A program made the position numbers and the translations under genes. This document shows, piece after piece, positions 22,680 through 33,100 of a stretch of 36,565 nt of DNA. Within the stretch, counting starts at the first letter, position 1. Each line of letters begins with the position of its first letter. The notes below the pieces were generated by a model. That model was not told the DNA's origin. It saw only the letters and a list, made by a program, of their open reading frames with translations, and did not search any database. The stretch comes from Phallusia fumigata. Lineage: Eukaryota; Chordata; Ascidiacea; Phlebobranchia; Ascidiidae. The DNA lies in the NCBI GenBank assembly GCA_008931825.1, contig QXVZ01019630.1, positions 1-36,565 on the forward strand, in the 5' to 3' direction.

Positions 22680-23790
22680 GCCCCGGTTGAAGCGGTAATT
22701 GTCCGAAGGACAACAACCCGCCTTATGGAGAAGTGTGCGCTCTAGCTCTTCTACAAATAGTAGAACCCGAATTAAAGCTTCTACTCAGCTCGCGCGTCTT
22801 GCCATTAACATACTTCGAAGAGATATAGTTGCTAGCGAGGCAACATGAAGAAAGAAAAATCGGGGCAGGCGATCCGCCAAAAAAGAACGGCGCCAAACGG
22901 ACAACATGGAAATGTAACAACTCCAACATCAACTACAGGCAGTCGAAATGGAGAAGGTTTGGGACAAGATATCAGGAAACACGCGTGACGATGAAGAATG
23001 GTTCTGGAGGAACGTCTACACCACCCCAGGTTAAGACGCTCTAGGTGCAGCGCCACAATTTCGATTTCGTTTTGACGACAAAGTGGATGCAGGGGGGGTC
23101 TATCCAACTTGGTCCGGCATTGCGAGTAAAAGGCCCGAAAGCTGATAAAATACTACCATAGACTGAGGAAATAGGGTACCGGCAAGCGAGACAGTTGCTG
23201 TGTGACCATTACGGAAGGTCACATACAATCGCCAATACATATGCAAGGTGTGTCGTCAACGACCCAGAGTTACGGCCCAATGACGGTGCTGGTTTGAGCG
23301 AAATGGCGCAGTCGCCGCGCGATTGTTTACTTACTCTTTCAGACATTGACGAGCATTCGGAGATGAAAAACTACCCTAGGCTATTTGCTGTTGCAAATCG
23401 TCTGCCGTTCAAGATGCAGAAGTGTTGAAAACGACGTGTTGCAAAAATAATCAAAGAGACTGGCCGTAAACCTCTGTTCGAGCATCTTGTCGACTTCGTG
23501 GAAACTGAGGATCAGATTGCGAATTCGCTGTTTAGACGCATGTTGAACGAGCATGGGAACGAAGCCAAGAAAGCCAAAGGCAAAGGTAGTCACGTAAAGG
23601 CATCTAGTCATGTTGTTGTAAAGGAAGAAGAGTCTAAGCCCAAGGCTCGCGCTGGACCTTCCCAAGCTCCAGCAGTCCCGCTGTATCCGTGCTGTTCGGG
23701 AAAGCACGGTCTTGTAAAGTGCAAGGAATGTAATCCCGATCGTAACGTGATCGTTTGCGCGTTACCCACGACCGTAGCCCCATAGCGTGC
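22680..23790 (+). pseudogene. BEL/Pao Gag remnant
   Basis: The stretch from 23195 includes QLLCDHYGRSHTIANTY and NDGAGLSEMAQSPRDCLLTL, then LFAVANRLPFKMQK and a stop at 23426, then a further frame with GRKPLFEHLVDFVE. This is the BEL Gag domain pattern (DUF1759). A cysteine/histidine cluster, CCSGKHGLVKC, near 23690-23725 is a zinc-knuckle-like end. The N-terminal part (22680-23190) is in scrambled frames. Confidence 0.75.
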
Positions 23791-23899
23791 ACAGAGAAGG
23801 ACTGCAACGAAGCTCATCACACATTGTTGCACCAACCGGAGAAGAGAGAAGCCGAGTCCTCCCCCGTTATGGGACCCGCGCCGAAACGGACTGTCTGTT

Positions 23900-24110
23900 T
23901 GTTTGCCTATTTCCGCCAATAAGTTTCCGACAAAAGTGGAATTGAACGGACTGCCTCATATTAAGGATCTGTCGTTCTCGCGTGTTGACTGCAGTGAAGC
24001 TTTGCTGCTAATTGGTTTGGACATCCCGAAGGCCTTTTTCGAACAAGAGGTACGAAAGGGAAAACCGAAGCAGCCCATTGCGTTTAGGGTTCCGGTTGGA
24101 TGAGCATTGA
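23900..24110 (+). pseudogene. BEL/Pao aspartic protease remnant
   Basis: The open stretch includes LPHIKDLSFSRVDCSEALLL followed by IGLDIPKAF and PIAFRVPVG, the C-terminal half of the BEL protease domain (DUF1758-like), ending in a stop at the tryptophan usually found after the glycine. The catalytic Asp-Ser/Thr-Gly region would lie upstream and is not recognisable. Confidence 0.65.
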
Positions 24111-24229
24111 TTATCCGTAAGAAATCCAACGATTTGTTAGCAGTCAATTTTACCCAAGTTGCCCATGATTCGCTGCAGGATAAGTTTAAGCGAAAGTGAA
24201 AGACCGACTTTCAGGACACCAAACGAACA

Positions 24230-25150
24230 GAGATGGCTATGTCACGTGTCATGGCGTCCGAATGCGCAGCCGCTCCACAACAACCAGGACATGCCACTAA
24301 ACCGTCTGGGTTCTTTGGATCGCCGCGTGATGACATTCTGCCGGACGCTTACACCAAAACGCTTCAGGGTTGCATATCTAAAGGATGTGCGGAGGAAATT
24401 CCTGATCATAAGGACACTAAAGACATGGTGTGGTACCTGCCACATCACCCTGGCACGAATCCGCACAAGCCAGGAAAGGTGCGGGTGGTTTTTCGGCTGC
24501 ACCGCCGAGTATCGAGGGCAGTCGCTGGCTTTCGTGGCCGACGTGGAAGCCATGTTTCCATCAGATACGTGTAAAACCGACTGATTGCAATGCACTTCGG
24601 TTTCTGTGGTTGTCCCGGAAGCGATATGTCGAAGAAGCACACTGCACACAAGATGCTAGTTCACCTGTTCGGGGAAGCTTCCTCATCCTCTTGTGCAAGC
24701 TTTTGCCTGACGCAGGCTGCTGAAGATTTGCGAAACGTGTTTCCAAGTGCGCTCGTCGAGACCATAAAGAAGAATTTCTACGTCGACGACTGTCTGAAGT
24801 CTGTATTAACCAAGGTAGACGCTATAAAGCTTGTCCAAAGTATTTGCACCTTTCTTAAGAGGAAGGGATTTCGTTTGACCAAGTGGTTCAGCAACAGCGA
24901 GCGGGTTCTCGCAGCTATTGATGAGGAGGAACGAGCGAAATCGGCGAAGATGCTGAATCTGGATGGATTCGGGTTGAACGTCGATGTAAAACAGCCGAAT
25001 GCCTTTTCCAGAAGAGCAAGCCTTTCAGTGGTAAGTTCGTTGTATGATGCTGTTGGTTTTGTAGCGCCCGTGATCGTGGTAGCACAGACGATGCAAAGAG
25101 ATCTCTGCAGGAAACGACAAAATTGCAAGAGCAAATGTTTTACCATTTAG
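24230..25150 (+). pseudogene. BEL/Pao reverse transcriptase remnant
   Basis: 24233-24500 encodes MVWYLPHHPG and NPHKPGKVRVVF, hallmark BEL reverse transcriptase motifs. A frameshift leads to AEYRGQSLAFVADVEAMF, in which the usual segment between the two halves is missing (internal deletion). From 24590 a 186-codon open frame contains the polymerase active site NFYVDDCL (YVDD at 24779-24790), FLKRKGFRLTKWFSNS and RRASLSVVSSLYDAVGF-VAP. The catalytic motif is thus preserved although the gene is broken; the C-terminal rest of Pol is absent. Confidence 0.8.
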
Positions 25151-25179
25151 AGGCAAGTGGTGTAGCAAATGGGGCTCTA

Positions 25180-25345
25180 GGATCAATAAAACAAAATTAC
25201 TATATCTACCGCCTGTTAATTTTTCATCAAATGCTGTTACATTTTATGACAAACGTGCTTGGACGCAGGGGAGGAAATCACAGTGAAAATAAAATGAGAC
25301 CCCTACATGGAAGGGGACCAATTATGTTGGAGTAATTAGCTTGAT
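25180..25345. repeat. 3' fragment of the same interspersed repeat family
   Basis: Contains TATCTACCGCCTGTTAATTT, TTTTATGACAAACGTGCTTG and the terminal hairpin-like end ACCCCTACATGGAAGGGG. It corresponds to the last ~170 bp of R3 and adjoins the right end of the BEL remnant. A still shorter trace of the 3' end (GTGAAAACAGTATGTGTCCC) lies at about 34209-34230. Confidence 0.6.
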
Positions 25346-25721
25346 TCTTTCCTAACCAAAAGCTGTAAACAAATCTAACTGGTCTACAAAAATTACCAAA
25401 TTTAGGAGCACTGGTAAACCCAACAAAACTCTCAAAATTCAATGTACCAATTATAATAATGAAAACCCCAGGTGATTTACTTCAAGAAACATATTATTTT
25501 TCAAAATTCCATGTTTTCGGAGCCTGTGAATTCAACTAATGAACTGGGGTAAAAACTTAAATGAACTGGTTTCCATATTGTGTCTACATTAAAATCAAAT
25601 GGAATGTTGAAGGTCAATAAAACATCTGAAGTTCATGCAAAAGTACAGACACAAGAAGAAAAAACTCTACACCTTTGTTTAGTTTTGCTAGGAATAAATG
25701 CAAACCAAATTTATACAACAC

Positions 25722-26330
25722 ATACCTTGTGTAACAATCTTATTTTTGTGCATGGACAATAAATGCTAATCAGGTCTATTTGGGGGAGAAAGTCGACCCA
25801 CAAACAATTTCAGTGATAAAAGAAGAATATTTTGTCATTGATTGATATTTTTTAAGTGTAAGTGTCTGATTTCTTTGCAAGGTTTGACCAATTACAAACA
25901 ACTTTGTTGCATAATCGTCGACTAGAAAATGCCTTAAAATAGCAAACCGCCTGACTATATTGGAGGGGCAAGGAATGCCAAGGCCAAACGCAACACAGTC
26001 ACACCACCAGCAGTCAGACTATTCATGTGAAAGCGACACGCCTTGCTGGTTTAGGTCAAATCAAGAGGTCTCCTTCACAGCAATAGCAATGTCAAACGCC
26101 TTTTTTCCACAAGCGACGCGTCTGGTGCGAGCAAGAAAGAAACTAAAAAACAGTCGGGTTGCGATCTCGGGAAATACCCATCGGCGAAACGAGTTTCTTT
26201 ATGTGACGTAGCCATTTCTTTTGAAATTCCGCGTGGGTGAGTTGAGAGCGTGGGTGCAAAACAATAAAGCCAGGCACGCTGATACCTGCCATGTATGCTA
26301 TATTTCGAGTGGGTACACTACAGGTTTGAT
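25722..26330. pseudogene. Copy B of the duplication: dead first exon and upstream region of the RNF213-like gene
   Basis: Homologous along its length to 16282-16890. On the minus strand the part at about 25722-25845 corresponds to exon 1 including its donor (ATACC on the plus strand), but the start codon is changed to ATC, an in-frame TAG follows after the CTCCCCCAA stretch, and small indels break the frame, so it is not coding. The upstream part is better conserved than the exon. The upstream acceptor with its T-run is lost. It lies about 1.9 kb upstream of the plus gene but points the same way as the minus gene. Confidence 0.8.
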
Positions 26331-28187
26331 CCCCAAGTGAACGCACTGCTTGTGAAAAAGCATGATAATTTTTGGGAAAATACGCCAAATCTGTTGATTG
26401 AGTTGTTGATTCCGGAAAACGACATTCGTTGCCGTTTAAAAGTTCAGTTGCATGACAGAAGTCAGATACCGTCCGTAACATTTTCACCTATTGTCGGGTT
26501 TGAGGTTAGCACAACTTGGATTATGCAATAATTTCATTACCCTTTGTCCCGTTTGGTTGGATTAAACACATCCTTACGCGGTGGCTGGCGTGAAAATAAG
26601 AGCTGAACAAAACAGTTGGGAGACAGGTTTAACCTTCAATGTGTCACGGACCGACAAAAGACCTTTGTTTCAGAGCAGTAACGTGAGAACGTTTTGTTGA
26701 ACCCAACATTTACCAGAGAGCTTTTGGGAACTCTTAGGGTGAGAAAAATTATATGGTCTGTGGTTTGTCAAGGTTTGCAGTTTGGATTTTGGTTAAAATC
26801 GTTGTAGTTTTTCAAATGACTTTGATATTTTGTTAACGGCGGCAGCATAACGTTTGTTTTGCGAACTCTGTATATTCAGAGGGACGGACTTTTTCTAAAA
26901 ATTGTGCTGGTTTGGGCTTGATGCCTTTTTTAGAGGTATTTGTACTTATTTGTTCGGACTTTTCGGCCGCATTTGTTCGGTAATTACATTTTAACGCTTG
27001 CTTGCTGTCTCGTGTCCTGATGCTCTACGCATGTAAATGACGTGTTTAACAGTAAAATGGCGATTAAGGCGAAAAATCATAAAGGGAGCAGGGAATGGCA
27101 AAAGGTTCACCAAACAAAAACACAAGGTGATAGGCATAAGACTTTGCTTAAATTTGTAGTTTCGTAGAATAATTTTCTTTTTGATTAAAGGGAGTGCGTA
27201 ACTAAAATTTTATATTAATTCACCTCGTTGTCCCAACGCCGTTATCGTTTCGTCTGGTAATGAAGTCCAAACGTACCTCACATACCAAACAATTGTTCGC
27301 AATGAAAAGTCCAACAGCTTTTAATATCATCCAGTTTACGTTAAAGGTTTCATTCATCACTGTTAAGTTTAAGCAGTTGAAAAACGAAATTGCAAAAATG
27401 CCGAACAAATAACCACAAAATGTTTAACGAGTTACGGGGCGTCAAAGTCACCGTCAGCGAAAAAGAGGTTTCTGTTTGTTTAACGCCACAGTTTCGCCCG
27501 TGATTGAAGATTAACTGTTGCCAACATTGCGAAAGCGGGACTTGGTCAATTCAGTTACCGTCTGTAGCCGTACTTCTGTTTTTCATTAGCAGTTCAGCTG
27601 AGTCAGAGTGGGGGGATAAATTACAAAACGTAAAAATGTGTATGTATTCTTGTTACTTATGCATTACAGTTTTATTGTATAGTGGTGTATCTTGCGCAAT
27701 ACATTTTTGTAACCGTAAAGTCCTATGAAGGTTTTTCATTCGCGCATTGCTTTCACTTTGTTTTTTTATGGTCACGAGGGTGTGATATGTGTTATGACTC
27801 CTAACCAATGAGGTTGCGCCACCTGCAATCACCCAAAAGTGAAAGGTTTTCGGACGTTCGCGCGCACCACAAACGATAGTTTCTTGGAGATGGTATACGT
27901 GTTTTTTTCGTTGATGACACAGTTTTTAGGGGCTGCAGTCTGGTTCAAATGGTGCGTTTAACCCCTAGCCCCAGCTTTGACAACAAGTTGTAAGCCGTTG
28001 ATTGTTTAGCCTAAACCTCACACACAAGAGGTTAACCTACTAGCTCTGTAAAGTGGTTTGAACCGTAATTGTTTCACTAAATTGTAAACAAAACTTTTAA
28101 TTTCAATGAAATATACATGAATTGTTAACTCTGCATGTTTGTCTCCAGAAGGGGCCCTCTGGAAAGTTTAAATGAAAGAAACTTTTT
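26331..28187. promoter_or_regulatory. Upstream region of the plus gene
   Basis: No gene recognised. The part 27780-27900 is locally GC/CpG-rich and has a CCAAT box (27804-27808), an AP-1-like TGACTC (27795-27800) and AAAAGTGAAAGG (27835-27846), which resembles an interferon-regulatory-factor site. These lie about 370-420 bp before the ATG. The function of these short matches is a guess; small open frames at 27220-27408 and 27504-27728 have no supporting features. Confidence 0.35.
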
Positions 28188-28189
28188 AG
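28188..28189 (+). promoter_or_regulatory. Splice acceptor 25 nt upstream of the plus gene start codon
   Basis: The sequence AACTTTTTAGG ends in an AG at 28188-28189, 25 nt before the ATG at 28215. As in the minus gene, a good acceptor sits just upstream of the start with no evident 5' UTR exon, so it may receive a spliced leader or a cis 5' UTR exon. Confidence 0.4.
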
Positions 28190-28214
28190 GTTGGCATATA
28201 CAAATTAATAAAAA

Positions 28215-30147
28215 ATGTCGTTCAAAGAAAACATACAAATATTTCTACCAATTCTCTCTGAGTTTCTATCAGTGGAAAATGTCAAAAGTCTTGGTAAAAA
28301 GTTGAGCCAACAGAGATGCATTGCAGAAGGTAAATTTTGCAAGCTTTAGGAATAGACATGTAAATAACCTATTCATATAATTGTTGATAGTTTAAATTTA
28401 CTAGTTTCATTATTAAACAAATTGCTATAATGATAGGTTTCCACAAAAAATACAAAAAAAAGAAAGGAAAGGATCTGACAATATGTGAGATGCTGGTCGA
28501 AACGTTAAAGAAAAGTACAGAAAAAAAACTACCACAGAAGTTCGTCCAAGCCCTAAAGCATATAGGTGAGTACTACAACAATGTCTTTACATGTTTGCAA
28601 GTATTTTTTCACAGGGCAGATATGGCACATAGGTTTTACCTTCAATAAATCCAACTTAGGCTTCGTGTTTGGCCTTATTTCCCAAAATTTTTGACATATT
28701 TTTACATCTTACATCAGGCTGTTAAATTTACTGTTTAATAAAAACACAGGAGGCTTAGCAAGCCTGAAAAAAAAACAATGAGCCACAAGAGTAAATGTAC
28801 TAAGCAACGAAATACCTGTTAAAAACATTTAAAATTATTGCTTTAACTCAAGTTTCAGTATATCAAACAGGTCTTGGCAGTATATCATTGTATGTTGCTG
28901 CAGCTTACTCCGAATACCATGTCAACTCTCATTGCAAATAATGAAGCACATATACAACATTTATTGTTTTTAAATATAGGCAAGGAAGATTTGGCAAATG
29001 TTGCCCATTGTTTTCTTGTTGTGAAAGAAAACAAAAATCTACAGTGGATTGTACGAAAGTGGAACAGTCTCAAAAGCTTAGAAAATGTTTGTGGTGACAT
29101 GTATTTCCTTCTGCCCAAAGAGTGAGTCACACGTGGTGAAATGCAACCAGAAATTTGACTTTTTATTAGAATGCCTTTAAATACAGCAAGTGCTCTTACT
29201 GACACAGGCCCTCGGTTACCTCTGTATTATTTAATTACTTTTTCAATGAGTTACCTGAAGTATGTAGCTTGATATCCATAGTGTTGCCGAGTTTTGCTAA
29301 ATCTAACACAGTTTTTCTCATCCAAAACCCTGACCACAAAAACAATAACAGTTAGTGGTAGAACCAAGACTTGTACCATATTTAATTATATTGTCTGTGA
29401 TATTCAAAGTACTAAGCAAGCTATATTGTACCAAGCGCACTGGCAGATTTTGAAGTTAATATCATTCATTATCCTTTTCTGCATCATTTTGTTTTAGAGC
29501 GGGAAGCCAAAAGGAGGTACTTTTTCACATTGCTTGTGATGTAGCCTCTGCAGAGAAGGATTCTGCAACTATTGACCTCATTATCAATGAGCTTCTAGCA
29601 AGTTATCGAAAACATTACCCCAAGGACCAGGTTTATACTATTAACCTCTGTGTTGTTCCATTTATTAGACAGTCCCCCCCAATAAGTCTAATAATTGACT
29701 ACTTAGTCTTTTCAGAACATTTCTACACTTTACTAGTTGTATGGTTTTGCAAAATTTTTGATACTTTGGTGTTTATGTTGGTAAAACTATCAAGTTAGTT
29801 GAACAATAAAGTCATTGTATGTATTCCTAGAGCATTCAACAGACTTGTGTTGTGAACTTTCTAAAGCCAATGTTGATCTGTGAGCTTAGTGTCCAACAGT
29901 GTGCAGAAATCGCCAAACAACTTGGAAGGTCCAAATATTTATCAAAGGGTATTTTATTGTTATAGTTACCACCTGACAAAATGACATGAACATTGACTAA
30001 AATAAGATTTTTTAACTGTAGGTCAATGTAGCAAGATTGAGAAAGCAACTTCAGAGAGCATTGCAGTAGGTTTGCTTTGTGACTCGATAAAAACAAGTAT
30101 GGAGGGTTGGGAAAAGGAACTCATAAATGCTATCGAAAACACACCAG
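28215..30147 (+). CDS. Plus gene exons 1-6: N-terminal helical block
   Basis: Residues 1-254. Exon ends have the same phases as exons 1-6 of the minus gene. Exon 2 carries a strongly basic patch (HKKYKKKKGK) absent from the minus gene, which could be a nuclear-localisation-like or nucleic-acid/membrane-contact patch; that is only a guess from charge. Exon 3 contains a paired-Trp pattern (LQWIVRKWNSL) aligning with LLWLVENWKDL in the minus gene. Introns are shorter here (74-414 nt) than in the minus gene (up to 2.2 kb). Confidence 0.8.
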
Positions 30148-33100
30148 GTAAAATCACAAGTGACCACTCCATGCACAAAATTTAAATATGTAGGACAGTT
30201 TTCAAAATTTTATGTGTTAACTTTATATAATGTGTTTGNAATATTTTAGTTCCAGGAGTCAGGGCAATGATTTCTCTGTTATATCAACAGCAAAATCTAG
30301 GAAAGAAAATCTTACTGAACCACCTACCCAAACTTCCATCAATGAAAAAACCACAGAACTGACCTCCTCAAACAGTAACTTGACTAAGATATTAGTGAAA
30401 ATTACAATAAATCATCATTTTAGCACAAAAAAATTAACAACCTTTTTGTAAACCATTTTGAACAAAATATTTGTTTTTGTTACCTGTTGTAAACAAATAG
30501 AATGAACAAAACCATTGCAAACATTAAAGTTTATGCTGTTACAGAAGACAAGAATAGAGCTGAAATGCCAATGGAAAAAGTAGGTGAACTAAAAATGTGC
30601 AATAAACCAAAGTATTAATCAACTCATATTAAAAGTGGATAAAATTTGGACAGTTTAAAAATTATTACTAGCAGTGTGTGGATTGCTGTGTTTGACTGAC
30701 AGTCCTAGTTGTTACCAATATGGCCTTTCAACTTGCACTGTGTACCATTGAATGTTGTTCTCCATACTTACCATTTTCTATCGCTATAGCAGTCTACTTT
30801 TCCGGCTTTGTTGCCACCACAGCACCATTAAACAAAAGAATTAATATTTTTCTGTATATTTCTGTTATAGCAAGCAAAATCACTTGACGGTCATCCTCAC
30901 ACCAGTAAGCAAGGTAAGTACAGAGCAGCTAGTATTGGAAGTAATAAAAATTCAGTCTGTTGATCAGAAAACTCATTTTACTTGTACATTTGCAGTTGGG
31001 TGCAAAAGTAATAGTTTTCCTTGCTGGCCTAAGCCTTTTACTGTTAAATGATTTTACACGTTTCGCACCCCATCTCTGTTATACCTTTAGTGTCCAAAAA
31101 ACTATTAAACGATCTCTGAATTGAATGACAATTTTGACACACACAATGGGTCTCTGTTGCAGAACTGTTTGTGTGCCACAGACCGCAGACACTACAATTT
31201 GATCAAAATACTTGAAAAAAATCTGCTACCACAATACAGCAATACTCTTTACTGCCTGCAAAAAAAATTGTGCAATAATAATACGCCAGGAAACCCATTG
31301 TTAAATATTAGTAAATATATAAAAATACATAATGAATGGGTTATACTGTACATGAAAAGGTAGTGCTGTAAAAGCCACCATGCTATTTGATTTGGACATT
31401 TGTTGCTTAAGCCAGTGGCCTATGTACCAAATAGTCCTATCTTTTTATAGTTTTATGTATTGTGATTACAATTATTGTAGAGTTCACAAATGTGATTACA
31501 GGTGCTGATTCTTTGTCTATAATAAATGAAACAGGTTCAGAAGGTAAGTTGAACAACAGCATTATTATAAAACCTAGTACAAGAGTGAGAGAAGTGTCTT
31601 TTCTCCTTATTCGAATTGCAAAATTGAGTAAAAAGTCTGTTGCTCTGCCTAGCCAGGCTAAATTTAAACAGTAGTAGTCAAATCAAGCAAAAAAGTTGTT
31701 TTCATAATGATTTTGTTTGTTTCATTTTATCCTCTGGCGGGTTGGCAAAACAAAGCCTGAACGTGTTATACTCATAATTAGTCTGCTGTCGAGCTACCTG
31801 GCTCATTGCAGTTCCGGTGGATAATTTTGTATTTGATTTTCTCGATTTTATGATACGTGTTTTGCAAAAATTTATGTTATTGTTTTTTTGCCAAGGCAAG
31901 TCAAAGTCCCAAGGAGTAAGATCAGAATCAAGAACTAAACAAAACAGTGGTATGTTATTATCACACATATTTTCTTTAATTATTTATTTAGTGCCTGCAA
32001 GCAAAACTGTTGACAGGCAGTTTTCAGGAAATTCCTTTAACTACTTTTTTAAATACCAGAAACACAAAACAAAACTTCCAAACCTGCACCAACATCCACA
32101 TTAACAACGAACAAACAACAGAAAAAAAATACTTCAGTTGTCAGTGGCCCAGCAATGGCAACACGAAACACTGAAAAACGTAAATGACTATGAAGCTTTT
32201 ATTACAATTGTATTTTTACAGAATAACACTTTGCTTTAAACTTTATAATTTGCTTTTAGTAAAGGGACAAAATAGCTTTGCATTAAACACTCATAATAGT
32301 TCCCTTTTAACCATAGTAATCTTTTCCTCTTAACTGAAACTAGAAGGGAGAAATTCTTAGGAAAAATATACTAATCCATTATTGGTTTAAAGCTAAATCC
32401 TTTTTATTCTAATGTTTCAGCAATAACTTATTTCATCATTGGTGATAATAAAGCATGTTGCTTCAAGCCTTAGTATATGATTCCTGAGATCTATTAAAGA
32501 TGTCTAGTGTTCCCAAGTTAAGTAAAATGCATTTTAAGAAGGGCTGCTTATTGGGTCATAAATAAAACAGTCTCGAAGACTAGGTATGCTGCAAACAAGA
32601 GTGTTGGCAAAAAAATTAATTAATTTGCAAAATGTGAATAACCACTAAAAACCATCAAATATTTTGCAACATTTAAATGGTATGAACATATGCAGTTATT
32701 TTAGGTGAAGTTTCACAAAAACATCTCCATACCTGTTCAGAAACATACAACTGCACTGTTCCTAACAAACTGGAAGTTCAACTAAAAGGTACATTTAAAA
32801 AAATTGTAATTAAAGGTATGTGTTTATTGACTCTTGAGCCCCAATAAACAAATATCAAACATAAACAAACAAACTGTTTTTCCTGTAGAACGAACACTAG
32901 AATTTCGGGTGGTTCTTAACAAAAAATGCCAGGATTTACAAGATGGTGACCAAATTTGTGTATACGTTGACTTTTTACACACAACGGTCCATCTTCACAA
33001 ATTTCAACATTCTAGGTTTGTGGTTATAAGCTTTATTCTTTTTCCAACAGGTCTGTGATTACCCAAATCATCACCTTTTTCATGCATACAGGACCACCTA

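Larger units (their letters stand above)
22640..25150 (+). mobile_element. Decayed BEL/Pao retrotransposon, internal region only
   Basis: Gag, protease and reverse transcriptase remnants of a BEL/Pao element occur in order on the plus strand, in many broken frames. No LTR pair was found, and RNase H and integrase are missing; the right edge at about 25150 meets an unrelated interspersed repeat (fragment 25180-25345). The segment is visibly richer in G+C and CpG than the flanking genes. It cannot be active. Confidence 0.85.

Noticed and set aside
22829..23107. Overlapping frames on both strands before the BEL Gag core
   Set aside because: Only scattered Gag-like residues in mixed frames; kept as part of the Gag remnant instead of separate genes.
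27504..27728. Short plus-strand frame with hydrophobic stretches
   Set aside because: Could look like a signal or membrane peptide, but there is no splice or codon-use support, and AT-rich DNA gives such frames by chance.
30240..30365. Exon 7 of the plus gene starting at the earlier TTTTAG acceptor
   Set aside because: In the phase set by exon 6 this frame stops after 36 codons with no good donor; the later TATATCAACAG acceptor gives a linker-like frame.
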